From Neisseria sp. (lineage in GTDB: Bacteria > Pseudomonadota > Gammaproteobacteria > Burkholderiales > Neisseriaceae), in assembly GCF_030530745.1 (NCBI RefSeq), contig NZ_JAUMUI010000006.1:29548-93547 (forward strand): a DNA stretch of 64,000 nucleotides, given 5' to 3'. The notes beneath the pieces are model-generated. The model was not told the DNA's origin, did no database searches, and was given only the letters and a program-made list of their open reading frames with translations. A program made the translations under genes and the position numbers. Shown here one piece after another: positions 18,276 through 27,829 of the stretch (positions are counted from its first letter, which is position 1; every line of letters begins with the position of its first letter).

Positions 18276-18303
18276 AGGCCGTCTGAAATATTTCAGACGG
18301 CCT
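18276..18303. terminator. DUS-pair terminator after the PFL-family gene
   Basis: Perfect 12-base arms around a 4-base loop. Confidence 0.75.
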
Positions 18304-18378
18304 CGGTTTATTTTTAACTTTGTATGTTATATTATAACAATAATTTTAATCCCTCATTTCCAACCAAGCGAGAAAACC

Positions 18379-19185
18379 ATGAAAAAAGCAGCCTTGTTTA
18401 CCTTAGCCGCCTTACTTTGCCCGGCAGCCGCCCACGCCCACCGCGTTTGGGTGGAAAGCGCCCACACCCACGGCGGCGAAATCCTTAAAGCCGAGCTTGG
18501 CTACGGCGAGTTTCCCGATATGGAGCCGATTGCCAAAGACCGCCTGCACATTTTTAGTAAACCCATGCAGCTTGTTACCGAAAAGGGCAAAGAAGATTTG
18601 GTGCAGAAAGGGCAGTATAACTATCAATACCAAAGCAAAAAGCCCGTGAAAGAAGGCAGCTATTTGGTTACCGCCGAATACCGGCCCACTTTCTGGTCGA
18701 AAAACAAAGCCGGCTGGAAGCAGGCCAGCATTAAAGAAATGCCCGATGCCGAGTATTGCGAGCAAACCCGTATGTACGGCAAAAACATTGTCAACGTCGG
18801 CCATGAAAGCGCCGGCACCAAAGTCATCACCCGCCCGGTAGGCCAGGGTTTGGAAATCGTGCCGCTCGACAACCCCGCCAATGTGCATGTGGGCGAGCGT
18901 TTCAAAGTGCGCGTGCTGTTTAACGGCGAGCCGCTGCCCGGTGCCGTTGTAACCGCCACTTTCGACGGCTTCGATACCAGTGACCGCAGTAAAAACCACA
19001 AAGTGGAAGCGCAGGCGTTTTACGATAAAACCGGCGACGACGGCAGCGTAGATATTATCCCGCTGCGCCAAGGCTTCTGGAAAGCCAATGTCGAGCACAA
19101 AGTCGATTTCCCCGACCAGAAAACCTGCCAGAAACAGGCCAGCTACACCACACTCACGTTCCAAATCGGCCATCAGGCACACTAA
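18379..19185 (+). CDS. Periplasmic DUF4198-family protein, possibly metal-related
   Basis: A 268-residue exported protein with a signal peptide (residues 1 to about 20, cleavage after AHA). The mature protein starts HRVWVESAHTHGG, a histidine-rich beginning seen in DUF4198/NikK-like proteins linked to nickel or other metal uptake. A C-terminal Ig-like region (ERFKVRVLFNGEPLPGAVVTA) and two cysteines are visible. No transporter gene is adjacent, so the metal link is only a family hint. An AT-rich stretch precedes the gene. Confidence 0.72.
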   Translation: MKKAALFTLAALLCPAAAHAHRVWVESAHTHGGEILKAELGYGEFPDMEPIAKDRLHIFSKPMQLVTEKGKEDLVQKGQYNYQYQSKKPVKEGSYLVTAEYRPTFWSKNKAGWKQASIKEMPDAEYCEQTRMYGKNIVNVGHESAGTKVITRPVGQGLEIVPLDNPANVHVGERFKVRVLFNGEPLPGAVVTATFDGFDTSDRSKNHKVEAQAFYDKTGDDGSVDIIPLRQGFWKANVEHKVDFPDQKTCQKQASYTTLTFQIGHQAH

Positions 19186-19214
19186 TAACGGCGTGATTGC
19201 CTGCCCCAACCGTT

Positions 19215-19258
19215 TTCAGACGGCCTCTATTTTAAGAAACACTTGGAGGCCGTCTGAA
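19215..19258. terminator. Inverted DUS pair after the DUF4198 gene
   Basis: DUS arms separated by 20 bases between the DUF4198 gene and zapE. The loop is long, so termination is only possible. Confidence 0.5.
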
Positions 19259-19302
19259 ATCATTTATAATGCGCCCATATTGATTTGCATAAACATTTAT
19301 AG

Positions 19303-20454
19303 ATGGATAATAAAAAAGGCCGGTTTGTTCCTCCCGATTTCGCCAACCACAGTCCGCTTACCTGGTATCAGGCAGCCTCGGAGCAGCCCGCGTTTATCCG
19401 CGACGCCGCCCAAGCCAAAGCCATCGAATATCTCGACCGGCTGTGGACAGAATTAATGATGTTTAAGCGCAAGCGCAACCGTTTTCTGGGCCGCAGCCTG
19501 CGTTCGCCGCAACTGCCCAAAGGGCTGTATTTTTACGGTGGGGTAGGGCGCGGCAAGAGTTTTCTGATGGACGTGTTTTACGGCTGCCTGCCTTACCGCC
19601 GCAAACGCCGCGTACACTTCCACGCCTTCATGGCCGAAGTGCACCGGCGCATGAAAGCCCTGAAAAGCGAAGCCAACCCGCTCAAAGCGGTGGCGGCGGA
19701 AATTGCCAAAGAAACCCGCGTGCTGTGTTTCGACGAATTCCACGTCAGCGATATTGCCGACGCCATGATTTTGGGGCGGTTGCTGGAAAACCTGTTTGAA
19801 GGCGGCGTGGTGCTGGTGGCAACCTCCAACTACGCACCCTCGGAACTCTACCCGCAAGGGCAGAACCGCAGCAGCTTTCTGCCCACCATCGCGCTGATTG
19901 AAAGCAAACTCACGGTTCTCAACGTGGACGGCGGCGAAGACTACCGCCTGCGCACCTTGAAACCCGCCGAAGTATTTTATGTGCCCGACAGCGAAGAAAA
20001 CGAAGGCAAACTCGCCTCGCTGTTTGCCCAAGTGGCGCACGGAAAAGCCAAAAATCCCCGCCCGATTATCATACACGGGCGGGAACTGATGTGTAACGCG
20101 CACGACGACAAAGCCATCTGGTTCGATTTCCGCGCCCTGTGTTTCGGCCTCCGCTCGCAGGCCGACTATCTCTATTTGGCCGAGCGCTACGAAATGGTTT
20201 TTGTGTCGGGCATCGAGAAACTGAGCGAAGCCGAAAAGGCAGAGGCCCGCCGCCTCACTTGGCTGATAGACGTGTTATACGACTTCCGCGTTAAATTTTG
20301 CGCCACCAGCAAAGTTCCCGCCGAAGAAATCTATGTGGAAGGCGACTTCGCCCACGAATTCGTGCGCACCGTCAGCCGTATGGTAGAGATGCAGTCGGAA
20401 GAATATCTGACTCTGCCCCATTTAACGCTCGGCAAAAAAAATGCCGATATTTAA
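19303..20454 (+). CDS. zapE: Cell division ATPase ZapE (AFG1 family)
   Basis: A 383-residue AAA-type ATPase of the AFG1/ZapE family, which in E. coli acts on the FtsZ ring during division. Walker A is GGVGRGKS near residue 82, Walker B is LCFDEFHVSD, and ATSNYAPSELYPQGQNR follows as expected. Length matches the family. It starts shortly after a DUS pair and ends where a possible ndk promoter begins. Confidence 0.9.
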   Translation: MDNKKGRFVPPDFANHSPLTWYQAASEQPAFIRDAAQAKAIEYLDRLWTELMMFKRKRNRFLGRSLRSPQLPKGLYFYGGVGRGKSFLMDVFYGCLPYRRKRRVHFHAFMAEVHRRMKALKSEANPLKAVAAEIAKETRVLCFDEFHVSDIADAMILGRLLENLFEGGVVLVATSNYAPSELYPQGQNRSSFLPTIALIESKLTVLNVDGGEDYRLRTLKPAEVFYVPDSEENEGKLASLFAQVAHGKAKNPRPIIIHGRELMCNAHDDKAIWFDFRALCFGLRSQADYLYLAERYEMVFVSGIEKLSEAEKAEARRLTWLIDVLYDFRVKFCATSKVPAEEIYVEGDFAHEFVRTVSRMVEMQSEEYLTLPHLTLGKKNADI

Positions 20455-20479
20455 CAAAATATTGGCAGAGTTTGATAAA
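20451..20479 (+). promoter_or_regulatory. Possible sigma-70 promoter for ndk
   Basis: TTAACA (20451-20456), a 17-base spacer and GATAAA (20474-20479) overlap the zapE stop codon. Use of this site would give ndk a leader of about 150 bases containing three hairpins. Weak consensus. Confidence 0.35.
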
Positions 20480-20520
20480 ATATGCGCCCCGATTTTTGTT
20501 TGAATCAAGAATAGAGAAAA

Positions 20521-20601
20521 GCAGGCGTTTGTGCCTGCCGGGAAACTTCATCAAGTTTCCTTATCAGGGCAACACGTAGGGCGGCGCTTTATGTGTCGTC
20601 C
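20521..20601 (+). promoter_or_regulatory. Structured leader upstream of ndk (three hairpins)
   Basis: GCAGGC/GCCTGC (20521-20538), GGAAACTT/AAGTTTCC (20540-20559) and GGGCGGC/GTCGTCC (20579-20601) follow one another before the ndk ribosome site TAAAGGAA. The third hairpin, read on the other strand, matches the first hairpin before hisB at 19 of 23 positions, including the loop CATAAAGC. Function is unknown. Confidence 0.4.
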
Positions 20602-20634
20602 TGTATGTTGAAACATTAATTAAAGGAATTTTTC

Positions 20635-21060
20635 ATGGCTATCGAACGTACTATTTCCATCATCAAACCCGATGCAGTTGCTAAAGATGTAATCGGCAAA
20701 ATCTACAGCCGTTTCGAAAGCAACGGCCTGCGCATTATCGCCGCCAAAATGAAACACCTGAGCACCAAAGAAGCCCAAGATTTCTACGCCGTGCATAAAG
20801 ATCGCCCGTTCTTTGCCGACCTGGTTGCCTTTATGACCAGCGGCCCCGTGATGATTCAAGTGCTCGAAGGCGAAAACGCCGTGGCTAAAAACCGCGAATT
20901 GATGGGTGCGACCAACCCGAAAGAAGCCGCCGCCGGCACCATCCGCGCCGACTTCGCAGAATCCATTGATGCCAACGCCGTACACGGTTCCGACAGTCTG
21001 GAAAACGCCGCTAAAGAAATTGCTTATTTCTTCAGCGAAAGCGAAATCTGCGTCCGCTAA
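20635..21060 (+). CDS. ndk: Nucleoside diphosphate kinase
   Basis: A 141-residue enzyme that transfers phosphate between nucleoside tri- and diphosphates. It has the start [20 protein letters not shown] and the phosphohistidine His117 in NAVHGSDS. The length is normal. The ribosome site TAAAGGAA is well placed. Confidence 0.96.
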   Translation: MAIERTISIIKPDAVAKDVIGKIYSRFESNGLRIIAAKMKHLSTKEAQDFYAVHKDRPFFADLVAFMTSGPVMIQVLEGENAVAKNRELMGATNPKEAAAGTIRADFAESIDANAVHGSDSLENAAKEIAYFFSESEICVR

Positions 21061-21078
21061 GCGGCAGTGCGACTCTTC

Positions 21079-21106
21079 GGGCTGTCTGAATGCTTTCAGA
21101 CGGCCT
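21079..21106. terminator. DUS-pair terminator after ndk, one arm degenerate
   Basis: GGCTGTCTGAA faces TTCAGACGGCCT across a short loop. One base of the first arm differs from the DUS. Confidence 0.6.
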
Positions 21107-21197
21107 GAAGGTTTTTAGCTTTAAATGGCAGCTTCTGCAACTGCGACGCTTGCTGCAACCCCATGATAAAGCTTCCATTTAAAAGCTTGTAACGAAC

Positions 21198-22298
21198 ATG
21201 AAAACCAATCTGCTGAATTTCGATTTAAACGGACTGACCGAGCATTTCGCGCAAATGGGCGAAAAGCCTTTCCGAGCCAAACAGGTGATGCGCTGGATAC
21301 ACCAAGCCGGTGCCGCCGGTTTCGACGAGATGACCGACCTGGCCAAATCCCTTCGATCCAAACTGCAAGAGCAGGCCGAAGTGGCCGTACCCGCTTTGAT
21401 GGCCGCGCAAGAATCTTCAGACGGCACCCGCAAATGGCTGCTTGACGTGGGAACCGGCAACGGCGTGGAAACCGTGTTTATTCCCGAAGCCGACCGCGGC
21501 ACATTGTGTATTTCGTCGCAAGTGGGCTGTGCGTTGGAATGCACGTTCTGCTCCACCGGCAGGCAGGGCTTCAACCGAAACCTGAGTGCCGCCGAAATTA
21601 TCGGCCAGCTTTGGTGGGCAAACAAAGCCATGGGCGTTACCCCGAAAAACGAGCGGGTTGTGTCCAATGTGGTGATGATGGGCATGGGCGAGCCACTGGC
21701 CAATTTCGACAATGTGGTTACCGCCTTGGGCATTATGCTTGACGACCACGGCTACGGCTTGTCGCGCCGCAGGGTAACGGTGTCCACATCCGGCATGGTG
21801 CCGCAGATGGACAGGCTGCGCGACGTGATGCCGGTGGCGTTGGCTGTGTCGCTGCATGCCTCTAATGATGCCGTGCGTAACGAAATCGTGCCCCTGAATA
21901 AAAAATATCCGCTTGGCGAACTGATGGCGGCCTGCCGCCGCTATCTCGAAAAAGCCCCGCGCGATTTCGTTACTTTCGAATATGTGATGCTCGACGGCAT
22001 TAACGACGAAGCGCAGCATGCAAGGGAATTAATCGAATTGGTGCGCGATGTGCCGTGCAAATTCAACCTGATACCGTTCAACCCGTTCCCGAATTCGGGT
22101 TACCAGCGCTCGAGCAATGAAAACATCCGCGTGTTCCGCGATATCCTGCAGCAGGCGGGCTTTGTGGTTACCGTGCGTAAAACCCGCGGCGACGATATCG
22201 ACGCCGCCTGCGGCCAGCTCGCCGGCCAAGTGAAAGACAAAACACGCCGCCAGGAAAAATGGCAGCAGATTACCATGCAACCTAAGGGGGTAACATGA
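21198..22298 (+). CDS. rlmN: Dual-specificity RNA methyltransferase RlmN
   Basis: A 366-residue radical SAM enzyme that methylates A2503 of 23S rRNA and A37 of some tRNAs. The [4Fe-4S] motif is CALECTFC (Cys111, Cys115, Cys118) and the acceptor cysteine is Cys338 in AACGQLAG. Other marks are [11 protein letters not shown] and SLHASND. It overlaps pilW by four bases (ATGA), which starts an apparent rlmN-pilW-rodZ-ispG operon. Confidence 0.95.
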   Translation: MKTNLLNFDLNGLTEHFAQMGEKPFRAKQVMRWIHQAGAAGFDEMTDLAKSLRSKLQEQAEVAVPALMAAQESSDGTRKWLLDVGTGNGVETVFIPEADRGTLCISSQVGCALECTFCSTGRQGFNRNLSAAEIIGQLWWANKAMGVTPKNERVVSNVVMMGMGEPLANFDNVVTALGIMLDDHGYGLSRRRVTVSTSGMVPQMDRLRDVMPVALAVSLHASNDAVRNEIVPLNKKYPLGELMAACRRYLEKAPRDFVTFEYVMLDGINDEAQHARELIELVRDVPCKFNLIPFNPFPNSGYQRSSNENIRVFRDILQQAGFVVTVRKTRGDDIDAACGQLAGQVKDKTRRQEKWQQITMQPKGVT

Positions 22299-23059
22299 CC
22301 ATCAAAAAAACAGCGGGAATCATCTTAACGGCACTGGCGCTAAGCGCCTGCGCAAGTGGAGCTTCGCAGCCGAGTGCGCGCGAACGTGCCGGGCAGATAT
22401 CGAATATAAAGACACAGCTTGCCGTGGAATATCTTCGCGGAAAAGATTACCGCCAGGCAGTCAGCAGCATAGATGAAGCATTGAAGGAAAATCCGAAAAA
22501 TGAAAATGCCTGGCTGATCCGCGCCCAAATCTACCAATATTTGAAAGTTAACGACAAAGCGCAGGAAAGTTTCCGAAAAGCCTTGTCTATCAAGCCGGAC
22601 AGTGCGGAAATCAACAACAATTACGGTTGGTTTTTATGCAGTACGCAAAACCGCCCGAACGATGCGATGCCTTATTTCGATAAAGCACTGGCCGATCCCA
22701 CCTATCCCAATCCGCATGTTGCCAACCTCAACAAAGGCATATGCAGTACTAAGACGGGTCAGTATTCTCTGGCGGAAGCTTATTTCGAGCGCGCTTTGGC
22801 TGCCGCACCGCAGTTTTACCCTGTTTTGAAAGAAATGGCGCGCACCAAAATGCTGGCCGGCAATTTAAGCGACGCCGATTATTATTTCCGCCAATATCAA
22901 AGCAAAGTTGATGTTTTGGGTGCAGACGATTTACTCTTGGGTTGGCGCCTGTACAGCGCCTTGGGCAATACGCAGGCGGCCTATGAATACGAGGCGCAGC
23001 TGCGTGCCAACTACCCCTATTCCGATGAACTGCAAACAATTACAACAGGACGTTTGTGA
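22295..23059 (+). CDS. pilW: Type IV pilus biogenesis/stability lipoprotein PilW (PilF)
   Basis: A 254-residue lipoprotein with lipobox LSAC near residue 19, followed by about six TPR helices ([20 protein letters not shown], then NNNYGWFLC). In Neisseria PilW stabilises type IV pili, which are also needed for DNA uptake through the DUS so common here. In pseudomonads and enterics the same protein is called PilF. It overlaps both rlmN and rodZ. Confidence 0.9.
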   Translation: MTIKKTAGIILTALALSACASGASQPSARERAGQISNIKTQLAVEYLRGKDYRQAVSSIDEALKENPKNENAWLIRAQIYQYLKVNDKAQESFRKALSIKPDSAEINNNYGWFLCSTQNRPNDAMPYFDKALADPTYPNPHVANLNKGICSTKTGQYSLAEAYFERALAAAPQFYPVLKEMARTKMLAGNLSDADYYFRQYQSKVDVLGADDLLLGWRLYSALGNTQAAYEYEAQLRANYPYSDELQTITTGRL

Positions 23060-23928
23060 TGACCGATAACCAGCAACCAGAACAACACGCCTCCAACAGT
23101 GCTGCGGCCGAGTTGGGTTCGAAACTGCGCCGGGCTCGCGAGCAGAAAGGCTATTCGATCGGTGAAGTAACCGAACGCCTGAAACTGTCGACCCACCAAA
23201 TCGAAGGCTTGGAAAGCGGCAACTACGAAGGTTTGCCCGAATTGGTGTTTGTGCGCGGTTTTTTACGCACCTACGGTCGTTTTTTGGATTTGGACGATAA
23301 TGAGATTGCCGTATTTTTAGACCGCATCGCGCCGCAAAACCGCAATAACCTCTATGCAGTCGAACGCGGCGGCAGTCAAACTCTGAATTACCAGCAAACC
23401 GAAGTGAAAAAATCGTTCCCTACCTGGATCTTGGGTGTGCTGACGGCGGTGGTTGTCGGCGGCGGCATTTATGTATGGCAGAATAAGTCCAACCAAGAAT
23501 ACGTCAAGCAGAGCGACAATATGGAACGCCCCGAGCTGGCGGGTACGACGGCAGGCAATCTTCAAGCCGGCAATATTTCGGTAGTGGCGATGGGCAGCGG
23601 TGCCGCGGCTTCGTCCGTTTCCGACTCTTCCGCCTCCGCCCCCGTTTCTCAGGATGCCGCTTCCGATGTCGTGCCGGTTGCCGCTGATGAATTGGCGGTT
23701 AAGGTGTTATACCGTTCCAACTTGGTTATCAAAGACAAAAACGGCGGTTTTGTCATCAACCGCATCGTGCCCGCCGGCAGCGAGCACCGCTTCAGAGGCG
23801 GCGCGCCGTATGAGGTTTGGATCGGCTATTCAATTGGTGCCACCGCCAATTACGGCGGCCGGGAAATCAATGTGCGCCAGCACTTAACCGGTAAAACCAC
23901 TTCATCTTTCACCGTAGGCCAGCAATGA
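23059..23928 (+). CDS. rodZ: RodZ-like cell-shape protein
   Basis: A 289-residue protein with an N-terminal helix-turn-helix of the HTH_25 type ([20 protein letters not shown] ... [10 protein letters not shown]), one membrane segment ([18 protein letters not shown], about residues 120-138), a Ser/Ala-rich linker and a C-terminal DUF4115 beta domain. RodZ links MreB to the membrane. The ATG at 23059 is chosen over the GTG at 23056; both overlap the pilW stop. ispG overlaps its end by four bases. Confidence 0.85.
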   Translation: MTDNQQPEQHASNSAAAELGSKLRRAREQKGYSIGEVTERLKLSTHQIEGLESGNYEGLPELVFVRGFLRTYGRFLDLDDNEIAVFLDRIAPQNRNNLYAVERGGSQTLNYQQTEVKKSFPTWILGVLTAVVVGGGIYVWQNKSNQEYVKQSDNMERPELAGTTAGNLQAGNISVVAMGSGAAASSVSDSSASAPVSQDAASDVVPVAADELAVKVLYRSNLVIKDKNGGFVINRIVPAGSEHRFRGGAPYEVWIGYSIGATANYGGREINVRQHLTGKTTSSFTVGQQ

Positions 23929-25196
23929 GTAATCCACCCTCCAACCGCCGCCAAACCCATCAAGTCCGCATCGACCATTTAACCGTAGGTTCTGATGCGC
24001 CTGTTGTGGTGCAGTCGATGACCAACACCGATACCGCCGATGCGGCGGGCACGGCGCAGCAGGTTAAAGAATTGAGCGATGCCGGCTCGGAGATGGTGCG
24101 GATTACCGTAAACAGCCCCGAAGCCGCCGCCAAGGTGGCGGAAATCAGAAGCCGCCTGGACGACATGGGCTGCAACACGCCGCTGGTGGGGGATTTTCAC
24201 TTCAACGGCGAGCGCCTGCTGCAAGAGTTTCCCGACTGCGCCCGCGCATTGTCGAAATACCGTATCAACCCCGGTAATGTGGGCAAAGGCGCGAAAGGCG
24301 ACGAAAAATTCGCCTATATGATCCGCACCGCCGCCGAACACGATAAAGCCGTACGCATCGGCGTGAACTGGGGTTCGCTCGATCAAAGCCTCGCCAAACG
24401 CATGATGGATGCCAATTTGGCTTCGGCAGCACCTAAGCCGCCCGAAGAGGTAATGAAAGAGACGCTGATTGTGTCGGCGTTGGAATCCGCACAAAAAGCG
24501 GTGGATTTGGGATTGCCCGAAAACAAAATTATTCTGTCGTGCAAGGTTAGCGCCGTGCAGGATTTGATTCAGGTTTACCGCGATTTGGGCGCACGCTGCG
24601 CTTACCCGCTGCACTTGGGCTTAACCGAAGCGGGCATGGGCAGCAAGGGCATTGTGGCTTCAACCGCCGCATTGGCCGTTTTGTTGCAGGAAGGCATAGG
24701 CGACACTATCCGCATTTCGCTCACCCCCGAGCCGGGCAGCCCGCGCACGCAGGAGGTGGTGGTGGCGCAGGAAATCCTGCAAACCATGGGTTTGCGTTCG
24801 TTTACGCCCATGGTTACCGCCTGCCCGGGCTGCGGACGCACCACCAGCACGGTGTTCCAAGAACTGGCGCGCGATATCCAGCAATACCTGCGCGACAAAA
24901 TGACGGTTTGGCGCAGCCAATACCCCGGTGTGGAATCGTTGAACGTTGCCGTGATGGGCTGCGTGGTCAACGGCCCGGGCGAGAGCAAACTGGCCGACAT
25001 CGGCATCAGCCTGCCCGGCACGGGCGAAACCCCCGTCGCCCCCGTGTATGTGGACGGCGAGCGAAAAGTAACGCTTAAAGGCGACAATATGGCCGCCGAA
25101 TTTTTGGCTATTGTGCAGGAATACGTAGAAACCAACTATGGCGAAGGCGGTAAAAAACGCAACGAAAGCCGGGTGATTCCCATCAGCCCGGTGTAA
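23925..25196 (+). CDS. ispG: 4-hydroxy-3-methylbut-2-en-1-yl diphosphate synthase
   Basis: A 423-residue [4Fe-4S] enzyme of the MEP isoprenoid pathway (GcpE). Start region [20 protein letters not shown] and [12 protein letters not shown] match the family. Cluster ligands lie in CPGCGRTTS and [10 protein letters not shown]. It is the last gene of the overlapping rlmN-pilW-rodZ-ispG set, an order common in beta- and gammaproteobacteria. Confidence 0.95.
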   Translation: MSNPPSNRRQTHQVRIDHLTVGSDAPVVVQSMTNTDTADAAGTAQQVKELSDAGSEMVRITVNSPEAAAKVAEIRSRLDDMGCNTPLVGDFHFNGERLLQEFPDCARALSKYRINPGNVGKGAKGDEKFAYMIRTAAEHDKAVRIGVNWGSLDQSLAKRMMDANLASAAPKPPEEVMKETLIVSALESAQKAVDLGLPENKIILSCKVSAVQDLIQVYRDLGARCAYPLHLGLTEAGMGSKGIVASTAALAVLLQEGIGDTIRISLTPEPGSPRTQEVVVAQEILQTMGLRSFTPMVTACPGCGRTTSTVFQELARDIQQYLRDKMTVWRSQYPGVESLNVAVMGCVVNGPGESKLADIGISLPGTGETPVAPVYVDGERKVTLKGDNMAAEFLAIVQEYVETNYGEGGKKRNESRVIPISPV

Positions 25197-25250
25197 AACC
25201 TGCCGTTATGTTTTCAGACGGCCTCAATATCCAAACCAGCGAGGTGGAAA

Positions 25251-25649
25251 ATGGCACCCGATTTACGCGAATTGCTGTTGCAGCTTTATCTGCTCAACAA
25301 CCCGAAAGCAGAACACAAAGTGTTTATCTATACCTATCAGGGCGTGAGCGACATGGCCGTGAACCCGTTTCAGTTTGTGGGCGCGGATTTGCTCGACAAC
25401 GTTAAAAAAAGCCTGATTTTGCAGAACCTGCCCTCGGGAGAGATGATACAGGCCTTTGTTTCGCCGGCCGCTTCGGGCAAAAAACAGGCTTGGGAAGTTG
25501 AAAACACCATGCTTTACGGCAACAAAAGCGGCGTGTTGGTTTCTGTCGACCTCGATAAAGAAAGCATTGGTCAATCCGAAAAATACAAACAGTTTGCCGG
25601 TTTGACCACCAGTATGCTGCGTCAGTTTATCAACAGCGGCATCGAATAA
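25251..25649 (+). CDS. Small conserved-looking protein of unknown function
   Basis: A 132-residue cytoplasmic protein without signal peptide or membrane segment. GAGGTGG precedes the ATG. The protein begins [20 protein letters not shown] and contains [20 protein letters not shown]. Codon use matches the neighbours, and the gene is tightly placed between ispG and hisS, so it is probably expressed. No family is recognised. Confidence 0.7.
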   Translation: MAPDLRELLLQLYLLNNPKAEHKVFIYTYQGVSDMAVNPFQFVGADLLDNVKKSLILQNLPSGEMIQAFVSPAASGKKQAWEVENTMLYGNKSGVLVSVDLDKESIGQSEKYKQFAGLTTSMLRQFINSGIE

Positions 25650-25687
25650 CAGGCCGTCTGAAAAAAGAATGTGAAAATCAGAAAACT

Positions 25688-26983
25688 ATGGGACAAAAAA
25701 TCCAAGCCGTTAAAGGCATGAACGATCTGCTGCCGGTGGAGCAGAAAGATTTCAAGCTCACCGCCGCTTTCTGGCAGGCGTTTGAAGATACCGTTGCCCG
25801 CTGGGCGCGCCGCTACGGCTACAACCAAATCCGCACCCCCATTTTGGAGCAGACCGGCCTGTTTGTGCGCTCCATCGGCGAAGAAACCGATGTGGTCGGC
25901 AAAGAAATGTACACTTTTGCCGATTCCAACGACAGGCTCAGCCTGAGCCTGCGCCCCGAAGGCACGGCATCGTGCCTGCGCGCAGTGGTCGAACACAACC
26001 TGCTGTATAACGGCCCGCAGAAATTATGGTATATGGGGCCGATGTTCCGCCGCGAACGCCCGCAGAAAGGGCGTTACCGCCAGTTTCACCAAGTGGGGGT
26101 GGAGGCTTTGGGTTTCGAAGGCCCCGATATTGATGCCGAAATCGTCGCCATGTCGGCAGATTTATGGAAAGAATTGGGTATACGCGACCATCTGGTTTTA
26201 GAAATCAACAGCTTGGGTAACCGCGAAGAGCGCGCCGCACACCGTGCCGCGCTGGTGGCCTATTTGGGCAGCCACCAAGACAAGCTCGACGAAGACAGCA
26301 GGCGCCGCCTGCACACCAACCCTCTGCGCGTGCTTGACAGCAAAAATCCCGATTTGCAGGAAATCTGCAACAACGCCCCGCACTTAACCGAATATTTGGG
26401 CGAAGCCTCGCGCGCGCACTATGCCGGCTTCAAAGCCATGCTCGACGGCCTGAACATCACCTATGTGGAAAACCCCCGCCTGGTACGCGGTTTGGACTAC
26501 TACAACCAAACCGTGTTCGAATGGACAACCGACAAACTCGGCGCGCAGGCCACCGTTTGCGGCGGCGGCCGTTACGACGGCCTGATTGAAGAGCTGGGCG
26601 GCAAACCCGCGCCGTCCATCGGTTTTGCCATGGGCGTGGAACGCCTGCTGCTGCTGGTGCGCGACTACGGCTCGCTGGCGTATCAGGCCGCGCCGGATGT
26701 TTACGCCATGCACCAAGGCGAAGGCGCCGCTTTGCAGGCGATGAAACACGCCCAAACCCTGCGTGCCGCCGGATTCGATGTGTTGCAACACGCCGGCAGC
26801 CAAAGCCTGAAAGCGCAGATGAAAAAAGCCGATGCCAGCGGCGCGCGTTTCGCCCTGATTGTGGCGCAGAGCGAGCTTTCGGACGGCACCGTTACCCTTA
26901 AAGACCTCCAGGGCACCCACGGCCAAACCACCCTTGATGCCGCCCTGTTAACCTCCACCCTACAACAATGGAAGAATGATTAA
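25688..26983 (+). CDS. hisS: Histidyl-tRNA synthetase
   Basis: A 431-residue class II synthetase. Class II motif 2 is [20 protein letters not shown]; the histidine motifs [15 protein letters not shown] and [20 protein letters not shown] are intact. The C-terminal anticodon-binding domain begins near residue 330. yfgM starts on the next base after its stop. Confidence 0.95.
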   Translation: MGQKIQAVKGMNDLLPVEQKDFKLTAAFWQAFEDTVARWARRYGYNQIRTPILEQTGLFVRSIGEETDVVGKEMYTFADSNDRLSLSLRPEGTASCLRAVVEHNLLYNGPQKLWYMGPMFRRERPQKGRYRQFHQVGVEALGFEGPDIDAEIVAMSADLWKELGIRDHLVLEINSLGNREERAAHRAALVAYLGSHQDKLDEDSRRRLHTNPLRVLDSKNPDLQEICNNAPHLTEYLGEASRAHYAGFKAMLDGLNITYVENPRLVRGLDYYNQTVFEWTTDKLGAQATVCGGGRYDGLIEELGGKPAPSIGFAMGVERLLLLVRDYGSLAYQAAPDVYAMHQGEGAALQAMKHAQTLRAAGFDVLQHAGSQSLKAQMKKADASGARFALIVAQSELSDGTVTLKDLQGTHGQTTLDAALLTSTLQQWKND

Positions 26984-27613
26984 ATGGCTGCACACATTCA
27001 AGAACAGGAAGAACTCGAAAATTTCAAATATTTCTGGAAAAGCTGGGGCCGCTGGCTGTTTGCCGCGCTGGTAGCCGCCGCACTCGGTTATCTGGGTTAT
27101 GTGCTTTATAAAAACCATCAGGTTAAAAAAGACCAGGAAGCCGCCGGTGTGCTGACGCAGCTGGTTGAAAAAGCGCAAAACAATGCCGATGCCAAAGCCG
27201 TAAATGCCGATTTGCAAAACCTCCAGCAAAACTATGCCGGCACGATTGCCGCCGCGCAGGCCACGTTTATGGTGGCGGGCACCGAGTTCGACAAAGGCAG
27301 CTACGACAATGCCGCCAACCATTTGAAATGGGTGCTGAAAAACCAGCAAAATCCAGTTGTGCAGGCAATGGCTGCCCAACGCTTGGCAGTTGTGCGCCTG
27401 CAGCAAAAAAAATACGAAGAAGCGCTGGATGTTTTAAACACCAAAGTAGATCCTGCTTTCGAGCCGCTGTTGCTTGAAACCAAAGGCGACATTTATCTGG
27501 CACAAGGCAAAAACAAAGAAGCCTTGCAGGTTTACGAACAGATTTTGGCGCAGCTGCCTAAAGATGCCGCCAACAGAGAGTCGGTGCAGTTTAAAGCCGA
27601 CCAATTAAAATAA
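26984..27613 (+). CDS. yfgM: YfgM-type ancillary SecYEG translocon protein
   Basis: A 209-residue inner-membrane protein with a short cytoplasmic N terminus (IQEQEELENFKYFWKSWG), one membrane segment (about residues 24-42) and a TPR-rich periplasmic part. YfgM associates with SecYEG and periplasmic chaperones in E. coli. hisS-yfgM-der order is kept, but bamB, which sits between yfgM and der in E. coli, is absent. Confidence 0.87.
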   Translation: MAAHIQEQEELENFKYFWKSWGRWLFAALVAAALGYLGYVLYKNHQVKKDQEAAGVLTQLVEKAQNNADAKAVNADLQNLQQNYAGTIAAAQATFMVAGTEFDKGSYDNAANHLKWVLKNQQNPVVQAMAAQRLAVVRLQQKKYEEALDVLNTKVDPAFEPLLLETKGDIYLAQGKNKEALQVYEQILAQLPKDAANRESVQFKADQLK

Positions 27614-27633
27614 AGGCCGTCTGAAAACAGCAG

Positions 27634-27665
27634 GCAGGCTTGCAGAAAGCTTTCTGCAAGCCTGC
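27634..27665. terminator. Perfect 16-bp hairpin terminator after yfgM
   Basis: GCAGGCTTGCAGAAAG is followed directly by its reverse complement and then TTGTTTG. This is a strong hairpin not based on the DUS; a single DUS lies just before it. Confidence 0.75.
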
Positions 27666-27829
27666 TTGTTTGACGGCGTATAATCTTAAACCTCCGTGCT
27701 GCGGAATTACAGCTAACCCATTTTGAAACAAGCGAACCAACGCTGTAATGATTTTAAAGAGGGTAGACCATACAGCACCTGCTTGCCGCCCGAAACCTTT
27801 TCAGACGGCCTGACACAGAAAGAAAACCT

